A DNA stretch of 64,000 nt from Vogesella indigofera. Its GTDB lineage: Bacteria > Pseudomonadota > Gammaproteobacteria > Burkholderiales > Chromobacteriaceae. Below, in pieces: positions 46,671 through 56,067 of the stretch (within the stretch, counting starts at the first letter, position 1; each line of letters starts with the position of its first letter). A program made the translations under genes and the position numbers. The stretch is from positions 248,001 through 312,000 of the forward strand of contig NZ_JAQQLA010000001.1 of assembly GCF_028548395.1 (NCBI RefSeq). Direction: 5' to 3'. Below the pieces are notes generated by a model, which did no database searches, was not told the origin of the DNA, and saw only the letters and a program-made list of their open reading frames with translations.

Positions 46671-47640
46671 TTTTGGGCAAAGCGGGGCCGGCCCCGTGGC
46701 GCGCACGGGGAGGCTTGATACGTTGTGGGGGCCGCGTGCCTTAGCGCTGGTACTTGTTCAGGTAGCGCTGGATCTCTTGGCGCATGAAGCGCGACGATTC
46801 GTCGGCGCGCTCTTCCCAGGCGAACACGCAGGACGACAGCACGCCGTCGAAACCGCTGTCGGCCAGGGTGGCGAAGAACAGGTCCCAGTCGATCTCGCCC
46901 TCGCCGATGTTCAGGTGCTGGTGCACGCGGATGTGGCTGGAGCCGGGCGGGTTGACGATGTAGCGCAGCTGCGAGCTGGCCTTGTGGTTGAAGGTGTCGG
47001 CCACGCGCACATGCGCCAGCAGCGGCGCCGCGTCGCGCAGCATGGCGGCCATGTCGTCGCCGTAGTAGAAGGTGTGCGGCGCGATATAGGACAGCTTGAC
47101 GTTGGCCGAACCGAGCACGCGCACGATGTCCAGCGCCGGGGCCAGCGTTTCCACCCAGTCTTCCGGGTGCGGCTCCACCGACAACGTGATGCCTTCGCGT
47201 TCGAAGATCGGCACCAGCTCCTCCATCGAGCGCCACCAGGCCGCCTCGCACATCTCCCTGGTGTTGGCACCGGCGCCCTGGCCGACGGAGCGCTCCGGCG
47301 AGGCACCGCGGCCGAATTCGGAGATCATCAGCCGGCAGTCCATTTCCACCGCCACTTCGATGGCCTTCTTCCAGCACTTCACCGCCCACTGCCGCTCGTC
47401 CTCGAACGGGCTGGCCCAGCGGTACATCGGCTGCAGGGTGGCCAGGCCGACGCCATGCTCACGCAACGCGCGCTTGAATTCGGCGATGCGGCCGGCGTGG
47501 GCGCGCGGCATCACCCACCAGTCGAGGAAGTCGGCGCGCGGCGACAGCTCGATCTGGTCGTAGCCCAGCTCGGCGGTTTTCTGCACCAGCGCCGGCAGGC
47601 TGAGGTGGCGGTGCATGTAGGGGTCGAGTGTAATTTTCAT
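46671..47640 (-). repeat. Duplicated segment, copy B (iolH-like gene plus 3' hairpin block)
   Basis: Counterpart of 39887-40853. The 40-base block 46671-46710 is identical to 39887-39926 and includes the hairpin CCCCGTG / CACGGGG (46692-46710). Gene bodies differ mostly at third codon positions; regions outside the gene and the block are unrelated. Confidence 0.85.
46741..47640 (-). CDS. IolH-like sugar phosphate isomerase/epimerase (copy B)
   Basis: 299-residue TIM barrel beginning MKITLDPYMHRHLSLPALV, same motifs as copy A (IELSPRADFLDWW, MISEFGRG, LSVEPHPEDWVE). About 11 substitutions from copy A, none in the visible metal-site segments, so both are presumably active. First gene of a minus-strand unit with iolI-like and iolG-like genes, divergent from the LacI gene at 47856; CTCCTCC-type ribosome site (GGAGGAGAT) precedes the ATG. 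Confidence 0.84.
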   Translation of the reverse strand: MKITLDPYMHRHLSLPALVQKTAELGYDQIELSPRADFLDWWVMPRAHAGRIAEFKRALREHGVGLATLQPMYRWASPFEDERQWAVKCWKKAIEVAVEMDCRLMISEFGRGASPERSVGQGAGANTREMCEAAWWRSMEELVPIFEREGITLSVEPHPEDWVETLAPALDIVRVLGSANVKLSYIAPHTFYYGDDMAAMLRDAAPLLAHVRVADTFNHKASSQLRYIVNPPGSSHIRVHQHLNIGEGEIDWDLFFATLADSGFDGVLSSCVFAWEERADESSRFMRQEIQRYLNKYQR

Positions 47641-47737
47641 GATGATCTCCTCCGGTTTTTAGTGTTGGCCGCACCCTGTGTCGGGGGCTGGTGTTGGCTA
47701 AATCTAGAGGCCGTCAACAGAAATGGCAGCACTGTTG

Positions 47738-47755
47738 TTGACGATAAATCGTCAA
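47738..47755. promoter_or_regulatory. Palindromic operator in divergent iolH-like/LacI spacer
   Basis: TTGACGATAAATCGTCAA is an 18-base inverted repeat (8-bp arms, AA centre) between the minus-strand unit and the LacI gene. It is the probable binding site of that LacI protein. A weaker repeat (CGTCAACAG / CTGTTG) lies just to its left at 47712-47737. Confidence 0.65.
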
Positions 47756-47855
47756 AATGGGATTAAGCTGGCAGCCAGTGCGGCGGGATGATGCTGGCTG
47801 CCGCCCGGCGGTGCCGCACTGCTCCGGGCCACCTTTCACCGTTACGGAGCCGTAG

Positions 47856-48908
47856 ATGGACACTCCTCCCCGTCGCAAGAAAAGCGCGCGTTTCGTCGAG
47901 ATCGCCGAGCTGGCCGGCGTCAGCGTCGCCACCGTGGACCGGGTGCTGAACGAGCGCGGTAGCGTGTCGGTGCGGGCGCGGGCACAGGTGGTGGCGGCAG
48001 CGCGGCAGCTGGGCGTGCCGCGCCTGCTGCCGGACACCCGCCACGGGTTGATCCACATCGACATCGTGCTGCCGGACAACCGCTCGCCGTTCTTCCAGCG
48101 TCTCAATCTGGCGCTGCAGCGCGGGGTGGCGATGCTGGACAAGCGGCTGGTGGTGCACCGGCTGTGGACGCCGGACCAGGACGAGGCGGCGCTGCTGCGC
48201 GCCATCACCCAGCGCCGCCACCAGCGCCAGGCGCTGATCGTGGCGGCGCCGGATACGCCGGCGGTGCGAGAGGCACTGCAGCAGGCGCGCGCGCGCGGCG
48301 AGCACATTGCCATGGTGGTGACGCGGGTGGACGAGGTGCCGGACGCGGCTTACGTCGGCATCGACAACTACGCCGCCGGCCGCACCGCCGGCTATTTGCT
48401 GGGGCGCTTGTGCCGCAAGGTTGGCCGCATCCTGCTGCTAAGTAGCCGCCGCGACTACCGCGGCCACCTCGAACGCAGCCGTGGCTGCCGCGAGGTGCTG
48501 GCGGCACAGTTTCCGGAGCTGGAGTGCGATGCCCATAGCAGCGAAACCCACGACGACCCGGACAAGTGCTACTGGGCGGTGAGCCAGGCCTTCCAGCGCG
48601 GTGACGTGATTGCCGGCATCTACAATACCGGTGCCGGCTCGCCCGGCATCGAGGCGGCGCTGCGGCGCTTTGCGCTGGACAAGGTGTGCTGGGTGACGCA
48701 CGAGATTTCCGACGACCACCGTCTGTACATGCAGCAGGGGCTGCTGGACGTGGTGATCGACCAGGACCCGGACACTCAGGCCATCCGCGCGCTGCAGCAT
48801 GTGCTGGCGGCGCTGGAGATGGCGCCGGCGGATGCCGCCGTCTCGCTGGCCGGCGAGTTCCGGCTGTATCTGCCGGAGAACATGGGGCAGCAGCCGTATC
48901 TGGGCTGA
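47856..48908 (+). CDS. LacI-family regulator
   Basis: 350 residues. HTH FVEIAELAGVSVATVDRVLNERGSV, then a sugar-binding domain (HIDIVLPDNRSPFFQRLNLALQRG; YVGIDNYAAGRTAGYLLGRL; IAGIYNTGAGSPGIEAAL). Shares the VATVDRVL variant with the LacI protein at 41088. GGAG precedes ATG 47856. Divergent from the copy B module with a palindrome between them, so an autoregulated local repressor is likely. Contains the 12-mer repeat at 48418-48429 (RKVGR). Confidence 0.87.
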   Translation: MDTPPRRKKSARFVEIAELAGVSVATVDRVLNERGSVSVRARAQVVAAARQLGVPRLLPDTRHGLIHIDIVLPDNRSPFFQRLNLALQRGVAMLDKRLVVHRLWTPDQDEAALLRAITQRRHQRQALIVAAPDTPAVREALQQARARGEHIAMVVTRVDEVPDAAYVGIDNYAAGRTAGYLLGRLCRKVGRILLLSSRRDYRGHLERSRGCREVLAAQFPELECDAHSSETHDDPDKCYWAVSQAFQRGDVIAGIYNTGAGSPGIEAALRRFALDKVCWVTHEISDDHRLYMQQGLLDVVIDQDPDTQAIRALQHVLAALEMAPADAAVSLAGEFRLYLPENMGQQPYLG

Positions 48909-48943
48909 TGGCCGGCGGCGGGCGCTGACGTGATCAGCATTGC

Positions 48944-48955
48944 GAAATTAATTTC
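48944..48955 (+). promoter_or_regulatory. IolR-type operator upstream of iolD
   Basis: GAAATTAATTTC palindrome, 122 bases before the iolD start, followed by a degenerate site GAAAAT-ATTTTG (48973-48984). TTGCAA (48982-48987) and TATATC (49002-49007) could form a promoter, though the 14-base spacing is short. Confidence 0.72.
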
Positions 48956-49077
48956 TATCAATTTAAATTTAAGAAAATATTTTGCAAAAAGGCGCCGTTC
49001 CTATATCGTGAGCAGGTAGCCGCACGCTGACGGCGGCGTAACGGCCCACGGCAGGCCGCATGGACAAGGAGACAAAG

Positions 49078-50934
49078 GTGAAGACAGTACGCTTGACGGT
49101 GGCCCAGGCGCTGGTGCGCTATCTGGCCGCGCAGTATGTGGTGGCCGAAGACGGCACGCGCGAGCAGCTTTTTGGCGGGGTGTGGGCCATTTTCGGCCAC
49201 GGCAACGTGGCGGGCCTCGGCGAGGCGCTGTACACGATGCGCGATGCGCTGCCCACCTTCCGCGCCCACAACGAGCAGGGCATGGCGCTGGCCGCCGCCG
49301 CCTATGCCAAGGCGCACTTCCGCCGCCGCATGATGGCGGTGACCACCTCGATCGGCCCCGGCTGCAACAACCTGGTGACCGCCGCGGCCACCGCGCACGT
49401 CAACCGTCTGCCGATGCTGCTGCTGCCGGGCGACATCTTCATCACCCGCGCGCCGGACCCGGTGCTGCAGCAGGTGGAAGACTTCCACGACGGCGGTGTC
49501 TCCGCCGCCGATACCCTGCGCCCGGTGTCGCGCTATTTCGACCGCATCGTGGTACCGGAGCAGCTGCTGACTGCGCTGCCGCGCGCCATCGCCTACCTCA
49601 CCGACCCGGCGCTGTGCGGCCCGGTGACGCTGGCGCTGCCGCAGGACGTGCAGGTGCTGGCGCATGACTGGCCGGAATCGTTCTTTAACGAACGCACCAT
49701 CCGTTTCCGTCAGCCGCCGGCCGAAGCCGCCGAAGTGGCGGAACTGGCCGCGATCCTGAAAAGCGCCAAGCGGCCGCTGATCGTCACCGGTGGCGGCGTG
49801 CTGTACAGCCAGGGCGGCGTGGCCGCACTGCGCCAGTTTGCCGACAAGCACGGCATCCCGGTGGGCGAGACCCACGGCGGCAAGGGCGCGCTGGCGTGGG
49901 ATTACCCGCTGCTGGCCGGCTCCATCGGCGTCACCGGCTCGCCGGCGGCCAATGCGCTGGCGCAGGATGCCGACGTGGTGCTGGCGGTCGGCACCCGGCT
50001 GCAGGATTTCACCACTGGCTCGCACACGCTGTACGCGCAGGCCAGACTGCTGTCGATCAACGTCAATACCTTCGACGCCATCAAGTGGGGCGGCTGCAGC
50101 ATCCAGGCTGACGCCACGGCCGGCCTGACGGCACTGAGTGCCGAGCTTGGCGACTGGCACAGCGAGGCGGCGTGGGACACGCAGGCACGGCGGCTGTGCG
50201 ATGCCTGGCGCCGCCAGGTGGCGGAGATCGTGGTCAGCCCGCGCGCGTCGCTGCCGACCTACGCCGAAGCCATCGGCGCGGTGCAGGCGTCGGCGGCCAA
50301 CTCTGCCGCCAACGACATCGTGGTGTGCGCGGCGGGCACCTTGCCGGCCGAGCTGCACAAGCTGTGGCGCACCAGCCGCCCCGGTGGCTACCACATGGAA
50401 TACGGTTACTCCTGCATGGGCTACGAAGTGGCTGGCGGCCTGGGCGCCAAGATGGCGCAGCCTGAGCGCGAGGTGATCGTGATGGTGGGCGACGGCAGCT
50501 ACATGATGCTCAACAACGAGCTGGCCACCTCGGTGATGCTGGGGCACAAGATCATCGTGGTGCTGCTGGACAACGCCGGCTACGCCTGCATCAACCGTCT
50601 GCAACAGGCCTGCGGCGGCGCGCAGTTCAACAATATGTACGAGCACTGCCTGACCGGGCCGGACGGCGCGCCGAGCATCGATTTCGAGATGAACGCGCGC
50701 TCGCTGGGCGCGGCGGCGGAAACGGTGCGCACGGTGGCGGAGCTGGAAGCGGCGATGCAGCGCGCGCGCGCATCGAGCAAGAGCTATCTGATCAGCCTGC
50801 AGGTGGACGGCCCGCAGTGCACGCCGGAAGGCGGCAGCTGGTGGCAGGTGGGTATTCCGCAGGTGTCGGAGCGCAGCGAGGTGAACGCGGCGCGCGAACG
50901 CTACGAGGAGGCGGTGCGGCAACAGCGCGTCTGA
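49078..50934 (+). CDS. iolD: 3D-(3,5/4)-trihydroxycyclohexane-1,2-dione hydrolase
   Basis: 618-residue thiamine diphosphate enzyme that opens the ring of the dione in myo-inositol breakdown. N-terminal TPP-pyrimidine domain with the catalytic Glu in RAHNEQGMALAAAAYAK, middle domain (RPLIVTGGGVLYSQGG), and C-terminal TPP-binding motif VMVGDGSYMMLNN...LLDNAGYACINRLQ. The start is taken as GTG 49078 (KTVRLTVAQALVRYL) because GGAG lies seven bases upstream and it matches IolD N-termini; an ATG at 49060 would overlap that ribosome site. Confidence 0.93.
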   Translation: MKTVRLTVAQALVRYLAAQYVVAEDGTREQLFGGVWAIFGHGNVAGLGEALYTMRDALPTFRAHNEQGMALAAAAYAKAHFRRRMMAVTTSIGPGCNNLVTAAATAHVNRLPMLLLPGDIFITRAPDPVLQQVEDFHDGGVSAADTLRPVSRYFDRIVVPEQLLTALPRAIAYLTDPALCGPVTLALPQDVQVLAHDWPESFFNERTIRFRQPPAEAAEVAELAAILKSAKRPLIVTGGGVLYSQGGVAALRQFADKHGIPVGETHGGKGALAWDYPLLAGSIGVTGSPAANALAQDADVVLAVGTRLQDFTTGSHTLYAQARLLSINVNTFDAIKWGGCSIQADATAGLTALSAELGDWHSEAAWDTQARRLCDAWRRQVAEIVVSPRASLPTYAEAIGAVQASAANSAANDIVVCAAGTLPAELHKLWRTSRPGGYHMEYGYSCMGYEVAGGLGAKMAQPEREVIVMVGDGSYMMLNNELATSVMLGHKIIVVLLDNAGYACINRLQQACGGAQFNNMYEHCLTGPDGAPSIDFEMNARSLGAAAETVRTVAELEAAMQRARASSKSYLISLQVDGPQCTPEGGSWWQVGIPQVSERSEVNAARERYEEAVRQQRV

Positions 50935-50978
50935 GTGTGCTTTTGACCGTCAGCGGCTGATGGTGCTTTTGTCCTGCT

Positions 50979-51017
50979 AAGCGGGCCGCCCAGTGATGGG
51001 CGGCCCGCTTGTTTTTT
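50979..51017 (+). terminator. Rho-independent terminator after iolD
   Basis: 13-bp stem AAGCGGGCCGCCC / GGGCGGCCCGCTT, 6-base loop, then GTTTTTT. It separates iolD from the ABC importer. The rest of the 449-base gap to 51383 holds a GGGTTGGCCGCAA near-copy of the repeat (51040 area) and the promoter/operator of the importer; no gene seen. Confidence 0.92.
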
Positions 51018-51216
51018 GCGGCCAAGCCTGGCGGCACAGGGTTGGCCGCAAGGGCTGGCCGTGACGGCGGCGGGTGACAGCTCGCCGTGCGGCACCCGCT
51101 GGCCATGCGCTGCCGTGGTGCCCGCACGTGGCCGGAAGTGACGGTTTTCTGCCGCCGGGCGCCGCTGCCGGCGGGTGCACCGCCGGATGCCCGAAGCATG
51201 GTGTGGTAGCTTTGTA

Positions 51217-51284
51217 GAAATAAATTTCTACTTAAATTTTTATGTGAAATTTTATTTGCAATTGTCGGCAGCAACACTTATCTT
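51217..51284 (+). promoter_or_regulatory. Promoter and IolR-type operators of the inositol ABC importer
   Basis: GAAATAAATTTC (51217-51228, flanked as TAGAAATAAATTTCTA) and a second degenerate site GAAAT-TTT-ATTTG (51246-51258). The second overlaps a good -35, TTGCAA (51256-51261), with -10 TATCTT (51279-51284) after 17 bases. Same operator family as before iolG, iolD and iolC. Confidence 0.78.
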
Positions 51285-51383
51285 AGCAATACGGATTTGC
51301 CGAAGACGCCGCTGGAGTTGCTCGCAACTGACACGGCACTCAACGGCCCGGTAGCAAATCAAAAAAACACAGGAGACACACCG

Positions 51384-52322
51384 ATGAAACGTATTACCAA
51401 GCTTGCTGGTTCTGCTGTATTCGTTGCACTGGCCACCGCCGCCATGCCTGCCTCTGCCGCCAAGATCGGCGTCACCATGTCGACCTTTGACGACAACTTC
51501 CTGACCGTGCTGCGCAACGGCATGAAGGCCCACGCCGGTAGCCAGAAGGATGTCAGCGTCCAGTTTGAAGATGCGCAGAACGACATCGGTCGTCAGATCT
51601 CCCAGGTACAGAACTTCATCGCCCAGCGCGTGGACGCCATCGTGGTGAACGTGGTGGATACCGAAGTGAGCCCGAAGATTTCCAAGATGGTGTCGGCTGC
51701 CGGCATCCCGCTGGTGTACGTGAACCGCCTGCCGGCCGACCGCGTGCTGCCGGCCAAGGTGGCGTTTGTCGGTTCCAACGAGATTGACTCCGGCACCCAG
51801 CAGATGAAAGAGGTGTGCCGCCTGATGAACGGCAAGGGCAACATCGTGGTGATGATGGGTGACCTGTCCAACCAGGCTGCGCGCATGCGCACCAAGGACG
51901 TGGAAGACGTGATCGCCACCCCGGCCTGCAAGGGCATCAAGATCGTGGAGAAGCAGACCGCGAAGTGGTCGCGCACCGAAGGCCGCGACCTGATGATGAA
52001 CTGGCTCAGCGCCGGCGTGAAATTTGACGCCGTGGTGTCCAACAACGACGAAATGGCACTGGGCGCGATCCAGGCGCTGAAGTCCGCCAAACGCCTGAAC
52101 GGCACCATCGTCGCCGGCGTGGATGCCACCCGCGACGCGCTGACCGCGATGAAGGCCGGCGAACTGAAAGTCACCGTGTTCCAGAACGCCGCCGGCCAGG
52201 GCCGTGGTGCCATCGACACCGCGCTGAAGCTGGTGCGTGGCGAGAAGGTACCTCAGGTCAACAATATTCCGTTCGAGCTGGTGACCCCGGCCAACCTGAA
52301 GTCCTACGAAGCGCGTAACTGA
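51384..52322 (+). CDS. ibpA: Inositol ABC transporter periplasmic binding protein
   Basis: 312 residues with a Sec signal ([18 protein letters not shown]) and a type I sugar-binding fold: [63 protein letters not shown] and [17 protein letters not shown], which parallel IbpA-type myo-inositol binding proteins. AGGAG precedes ATG 51384; the frame upstream lacks a start with signal. First gene of a three-gene ABC operon inside the iol region. Confidence 0.87.
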   Translation: MKRITKLAGSAVFVALATAAMPASAAKIGVTMSTFDDNFLTVLRNGMKAHAGSQKDVSVQFEDAQNDIGRQISQVQNFIAQRVDAIVVNVVDTEVSPKISKMVSAAGIPLVYVNRLPADRVLPAKVAFVGSNEIDSGTQQMKEVCRLMNGKGNIVVMMGDLSNQAARMRTKDVEDVIATPACKGIKIVEKQTAKWSRTEGRDLMMNWLSAGVKFDAVVSNNDEMALGAIQALKSAKRLNGTIVAGVDATRDALTAMKAGELKVTVFQNAAGQGRGAIDTALKLVRGEKVPQVNNIPFELVTPANLKSYEARN

Positions 52323-52384
52323 TTGTCTGTGTTGCCGCGGCGGGGGCAGGCGACCCGCTGCGGCGCTGCAAAGGAACACGAGTC

Positions 52385-53938
52385 ATGTTGAGTTTAGCAC
52401 CAGAGAAAGTTGTCGCCGCGGCTGCCGAGGCCGCCGCAACATCACAGCCGGAAGCGACCCTGCTGATCGAAGTGGAAGGTGTCCGCAAGACGTTTCCGGG
52501 TGTGGTGGCGCTGGACAATGCCTCCTTCCGCCTGCGTCCGGGTACCGTGCACGCGCTGATGGGCGAAAACGGCGCCGGCAAATCCACGCTGATGAAAATC
52601 CTGGCCGGGGTGCACGAGCCGGACAAGGGCGTGTTCCGCCTGCGTGGCCGCGACATCGCGCTGACGTCGCCGCTGGATGCGCTGGAGCACGGCATCGCCA
52701 TGATCCATCAGGAACTGAACCTGATGCCGTACATGAGCGTGGCGGAAAACATCTGGATCCGCCGCGAGCCGCTGAACCGTCTGGGCATGGTCGATCATGG
52801 CCGCATGAACCAGATGACGCGCGAGCTGCTGCAACAACTGTCCATCGAGCTGGATCCGGAAAGCAACATCATCGACCTCAGCATTTCCAGCCGCCAGATG
52901 GTGGAAATCGCCAAGGCGGTGTCCTACGACTCCGACGTGCTGATCATGGACGAGCCGACCTCGGCGCTGACCGAGCACGAGGTGTCGCACCTGTTCCGCA
53001 TCATTCGCGAGCTGCGCGCGGCGGGCAAGGGCATCATCTACATCACCCACAAGATGAACGAGCTGGCGGAGATCGCCGACGAAGTCACCGTATTCCGTGA
53101 CGGCCGTTTCATCGGCTGCAAGCAGGCCGAGCGCCTGGAACGCGACGAGATCATCAGCATGATGGTTGGCCGCGAGATCACCGAGATGTTCCCCAAGGAG
53201 CCCGCCAAGATCGGCGACGTGGCGCTGTCGGTACGGGGCCTGACCCTGGACGGCGTGTTCAGCGACGTGAGCTTCGAGGTGCGCCAGGGCGAGATTCTCG
53301 GAGTCGCCGGCCTGATCGGCTCCGGCCGCAGCAATGTGGCGGAGACGCTGTTCGGGGTGACCCCGGCCAGCGCCGGCAGCATCACCATTTTCGGCAAGGA
53401 GGTGGCGGTCGATTCGCCGCAGGTGGCGATGGCACAGGGCATGGCCTTCCTCACCGAAGACCGCAAGGACACCGGCTGTTTCCTCAACCTCAGCATCCTG
53501 GAGAACATGCAGATCTCGGTGCTGAACGACGAACACCTCACTGCCGGTTTCGTGCACCAGAAGACGATCGACCAGCTGTGCGAAAGCATGGCGGCGACGC
53601 TGCGGGTGAAGGCACCGGGGCTGTACGAGCGGGTGGAGAACCTGTCCGGCGGCAACCAGCAGAAGGTGCTGATCGGCCGCTGGCTGCTGACCAACCCGCG
53701 CATCCTGATCCTGGACGAACCGACCCGCGGCATCGACGTCGGCGCCAAGGCCGAGATCCACCGCCTGATTTCCAAGCTGGCGGGGCAGGGCGTGGCGGTG
53801 ATCATGATCTCGTCGGAATTGCCGGAAGTGCTGGGCATGAGCGACCGCATCATGGTGATGCACGGCGGCCGGGTGACCGGCATCCTCGATCGTGCCGATG
53901 CCGACCAGGTCAGCATCATGCAACTGGCCGCCAGCTAA
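52385..53938 (+). CDS. iatA: Inositol ABC transporter ATPase (two nucleotide-binding domains)
   Basis: 517 residues, sugar-type double ATPase. Domain 1: Walker [10 protein letters not shown], signature region [14 protein letters not shown], Walker [12 protein letters not shown]. Domain 2: degenerate Walker A ([12 protein letters not shown]), signature [14 protein letters not shown], Walker [17 protein letters not shown]. The degeneracy of the second P-loop is normal for this family. It lies 62 bases after the binding protein. Confidence 0.92.
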   Translation: MLSLAPEKVVAAAAEAAATSQPEATLLIEVEGVRKTFPGVVALDNASFRLRPGTVHALMGENGAGKSTLMKILAGVHEPDKGVFRLRGRDIALTSPLDALEHGIAMIHQELNLMPYMSVAENIWIRREPLNRLGMVDHGRMNQMTRELLQQLSIELDPESNIIDLSISSRQMVEIAKAVSYDSDVLIMDEPTSALTEHEVSHLFRIIRELRAAGKGIIYITHKMNELAEIADEVTVFRDGRFIGCKQAERLERDEIISMMVGREITEMFPKEPAKIGDVALSVRGLTLDGVFSDVSFEVRQGEILGVAGLIGSGRSNVAETLFGVTPASAGSITIFGKEVAVDSPQVAMAQGMAFLTEDRKDTGCFLNLSILENMQISVLNDEHLTAGFVHQKTIDQLCESMAATLRVKAPGLYERVENLSGGNQQKVLIGRWLLTNPRILILDEPTRGIDVGAKAEIHRLISKLAGQGVAVIMISSELPEVLGMSDRIMVMHGGRVTGILDRADADQVSIMQLAAS

Positions 53939-54008
53939 AGCGCCAGCACAACGCTAACAGCAGTAAGCACTGTCACAGTGCCACAAGACAAACATGGAGG
54001 ATGGAACG

Positions 54009-55034
54009 ATGGCTATCGCGAATACCGGCACGATCGACAAGCTCGACAAAGGGCCGCTGAGCAAATTCAGGATCCCTGCCGAAGCACGTATTTTCATGGT
54101 GCTGCTCGGTGTGGCGCTGATTTTTGAAATTCTGGGCTGGTTCCTGGTTGGTCAAAGCTTTCTGGCCAACAAGGAACGCCTGCTGGTGATGATCCTGCAG
54201 GTGTCGGTGATCGGCATCATCGCGGTGGGGGTGACCCAGATCATCATCATGGGCGGCATTGACCTGTCGTCCGGCTCGGTGGTGGCGCTCACCGCCATGG
54301 TGTCGGCCAGTCTGGCGCAAACCTCGGAATTCGGCCGCGCGGTGTTTCCGTCGCTGACCGACCTGCCGATGGTGGTGCCGCTGCTGTCCGGCCTGGTGGT
54401 GGGGCTGGCTTGTGGCCTGCTCAACGGCTTCGTGATTGCCAAGACCGCGATCCCGCCATTCATCGCGACACTGGGTCTGATGGTGACCGCCCGCGGCCTG
54501 GCCAAGTGGTATACCGAAGGCGAACCGATCAGCATGCTGTCCGACAGCTACGCCGAAATCGGCAGCGGCGTGACGCCAGTCCTGATCTTCCTCGGTGTGG
54601 CCGCGCTGTTCCACGTGATCCTCAGCTACACCCGCTACGGCAAGTACACCTACGCCATCGGTGCCAACCGCGCCGCGGCACGGGTGTCCGGCATCAACGT
54701 TGCCCGCCATCTGGTGGTGGTGTACGCGGTGGCCGGTCTGCTGTCGGGCCTCGCCGGGGTGGTGACCTCCTCCCGCGCCGTGTCCGGTCAGGCTGGCATG
54801 GGCATGATGTACGAACTGGATGCGATTGCGGCGGCGGTCATCGGTGGCACCTCGCTCAACGGCGGCCTCGGCAAGATTACCGGTACCGTGATCGGTGTGC
54901 TGATCCTCGGGGTGGTGACCTCCGGCTTCACCTTCCTGCGCATCGACGCCTACTATCAGGAAATCGTCAAAGGTGTGATCATCGTGGTGGCGGTGGTAGC
55001 CGACCAGTATCGTCAGCGTCATCGTCGCAGCTGA
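54009..55034 (+). CDS. iatP: Inositol ABC transporter permease
   Basis: 341-residue RbsC-type permease with about 8-10 TM helices; IGIIAVGVTQIIIMGGIDLSSGSVVAL, FIATLGLMVTARGLA, and AAAVIGGTSLNGGLGKITGTVIGVLILGV are family motifs. Start 54009 has GGAGG eight bases upstream; the in-frame ATG at 53994 overlaps that site and is rejected. Third gene of the importer; followed by three hairpins. Confidence 0.92.
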   Translation: MAIANTGTIDKLDKGPLSKFRIPAEARIFMVLLGVALIFEILGWFLVGQSFLANKERLLVMILQVSVIGIIAVGVTQIIIMGGIDLSSGSVVALTAMVSASLAQTSEFGRAVFPSLTDLPMVVPLLSGLVVGLACGLLNGFVIAKTAIPPFIATLGLMVTARGLAKWYTEGEPISMLSDSYAEIGSGVTPVLIFLGVAALFHVILSYTRYGKYTYAIGANRAAARVSGINVARHLVVVYAVAGLLSGLAGVVTSSRAVSGQAGMGMMYELDAIAAAVIGGTSLNGGLGKITGTVIGVLILGVVTSGFTFLRIDAYYQEIVKGVIIVVAVVADQYRQRHRRS

Positions 55035-55047
55035 TTGCTTTCTCCAG

Positions 55048-55072
55048 GGTTGGCCGCAGTGTGCGGCCAACC
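55048..55072. repeat. Inverted pair of the GGTTGGCCGCA repeat after the ABC operon
   Basis: 11-bp stem GGTTGGCCGCA / TGCGGCCAACC around GTG, 13 bases past the permease stop; the right arm is a perfect 12-mer on the minus strand. A second hairpin GGCCCGGG / CCCGGGCC with TTT follows at 55081-55102. The pair may act as a terminator as well as a repeat. Confidence 0.8.
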
Positions 55073-55114
55073 TTGTACGCGGCCCGGGCTTCCCGGGCCT
55101 TTGTCATTGGTGCA

Positions 55115-55135
55115 CCCCGCCGCGGCGGGGTTTTT
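55115..55135 (+). terminator. Rho-independent terminator
   Basis: CCCCGCCGCGGCGGGG is fully palindromic and is followed by TTTTT (55131-55135). Final terminator of the ABC importer, immediately before the EamA gene. Confidence 0.8.
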
Positions 55136-55143
55136 GCGGGTAA

Positions 55144-56067
55144 GTGTTCTTGGATCAGGCAAGGGTAGGCAAGGTGGCGGCGGCGGATGCGGTGCTGCTA
55201 CTGGTGACGTTGCTGGCGGCGACCGGCTGGCTGTTTTCGAAACAGGTGTTGCAGCATCTGCCGCCGCTGCTGTTCATGAGCCTGCGCTTCGGCGTGGCCG
55301 GCCTGCTGTTGCTCTTGTTGTGCCGCTGGCGCGGCGCCTTGCTGCCGTCGCGGGCGCTGCGTCCGGCACTGGGCTGCGGCCTGCTGTTCGGGGTGTCGAT
55401 GATGCTGTGGATCAAGGGGCTGCAGCACAGCAGCAACCTCGGTGTGGCGGCCTTCATCTGCAGCATGGGCGTGGTACTGGCGCCGTTTGCCAGCCGCCTG
55501 CTGCTGGGCACGCAGCTGAGCCGGGCGGCGTGGCTGTCGATGGCGCTGGCGGGCTTGGGCATGGCCTGCATGTCGCTGCGCGCCGGCGGCGGCCTGCACG
55601 CGTCGGACTGGCTGTTCCTGGCGTTCGCGCTGTGTTCCGCCGCCTATCTCAGCCTCAACAGCCATTTCATGGCGCTGGTGCCGGCGTTGCCGGCCACCGC
55701 GCTGCAGCTGCTGGTGGTGGCGGTGCTGTGTCTGCTGGGGAGTGTGCTGAGCGAGGCGTGGTCGCTGCCGGCGCTGCTGGCCAGCTGGCACTGGCTGCTG
55801 GCCAGCATCCTGCTGGCGACCTGTCTGCGCTTTTTGCTGCAGAACTGGGGGCAGGGCAAGATGCCGATCGCCAGGGCCGCCTTCATCCTGCTGCTGGAGC
55901 CGGTGTGGACGGCGCTGCTGGCCAGCTGGTGGTTCGGTTCGGTGATGACGGGGCTGCAGTGGCTAGGCGCCGGCCTGATCCTGGCCGCCATCCTGGTCAG
56001 TCGTCATAAGCCCCGGCGTCCTGCGTCTCTTCAATCACCAGTTCCAGCCGGTAAGACAGGGCAATGA
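55144..56067 (+). CDS. EamA/DMT-family permease
   Basis: About 300 residues with ten predicted TM helices in two EamA halves (FMSLRFGVAGLLLLLLCR; ICSMGVVLAPFASRLLLG; RAAFILLLEPVWTALLASWWFG). No ATG fits the start; GTG at 55144 is used here, but GTG 55174 (VAAADAVLLL) is equally plausible. No substrate known; it need not belong to the iol system. Its last 71 bases overlap the 3' end of the convergent rpiR gene. Confidence 0.72.
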   Translation: MFLDQARVGKVAAADAVLLLVTLLAATGWLFSKQVLQHLPPLLFMSLRFGVAGLLLLLLCRWRGALLPSRALRPALGCGLLFGVSMMLWIKGLQHSSNLGVAAFICSMGVVLAPFASRLLLGTQLSRAAWLSMALAGLGMACMSLRAGGGLHASDWLFLAFALCSAAYLSLNSHFMALVPALPATALQLLVVAVLCLLGSVLSEAWSLPALLASWHWLLASILLATCLRFLLQNWGQGKMPIARAAFILLLEPVWTALLASWWFGSVMTGLQWLGAGLILAAILVSRHKPRRPASLQSPVPAGKTGQ

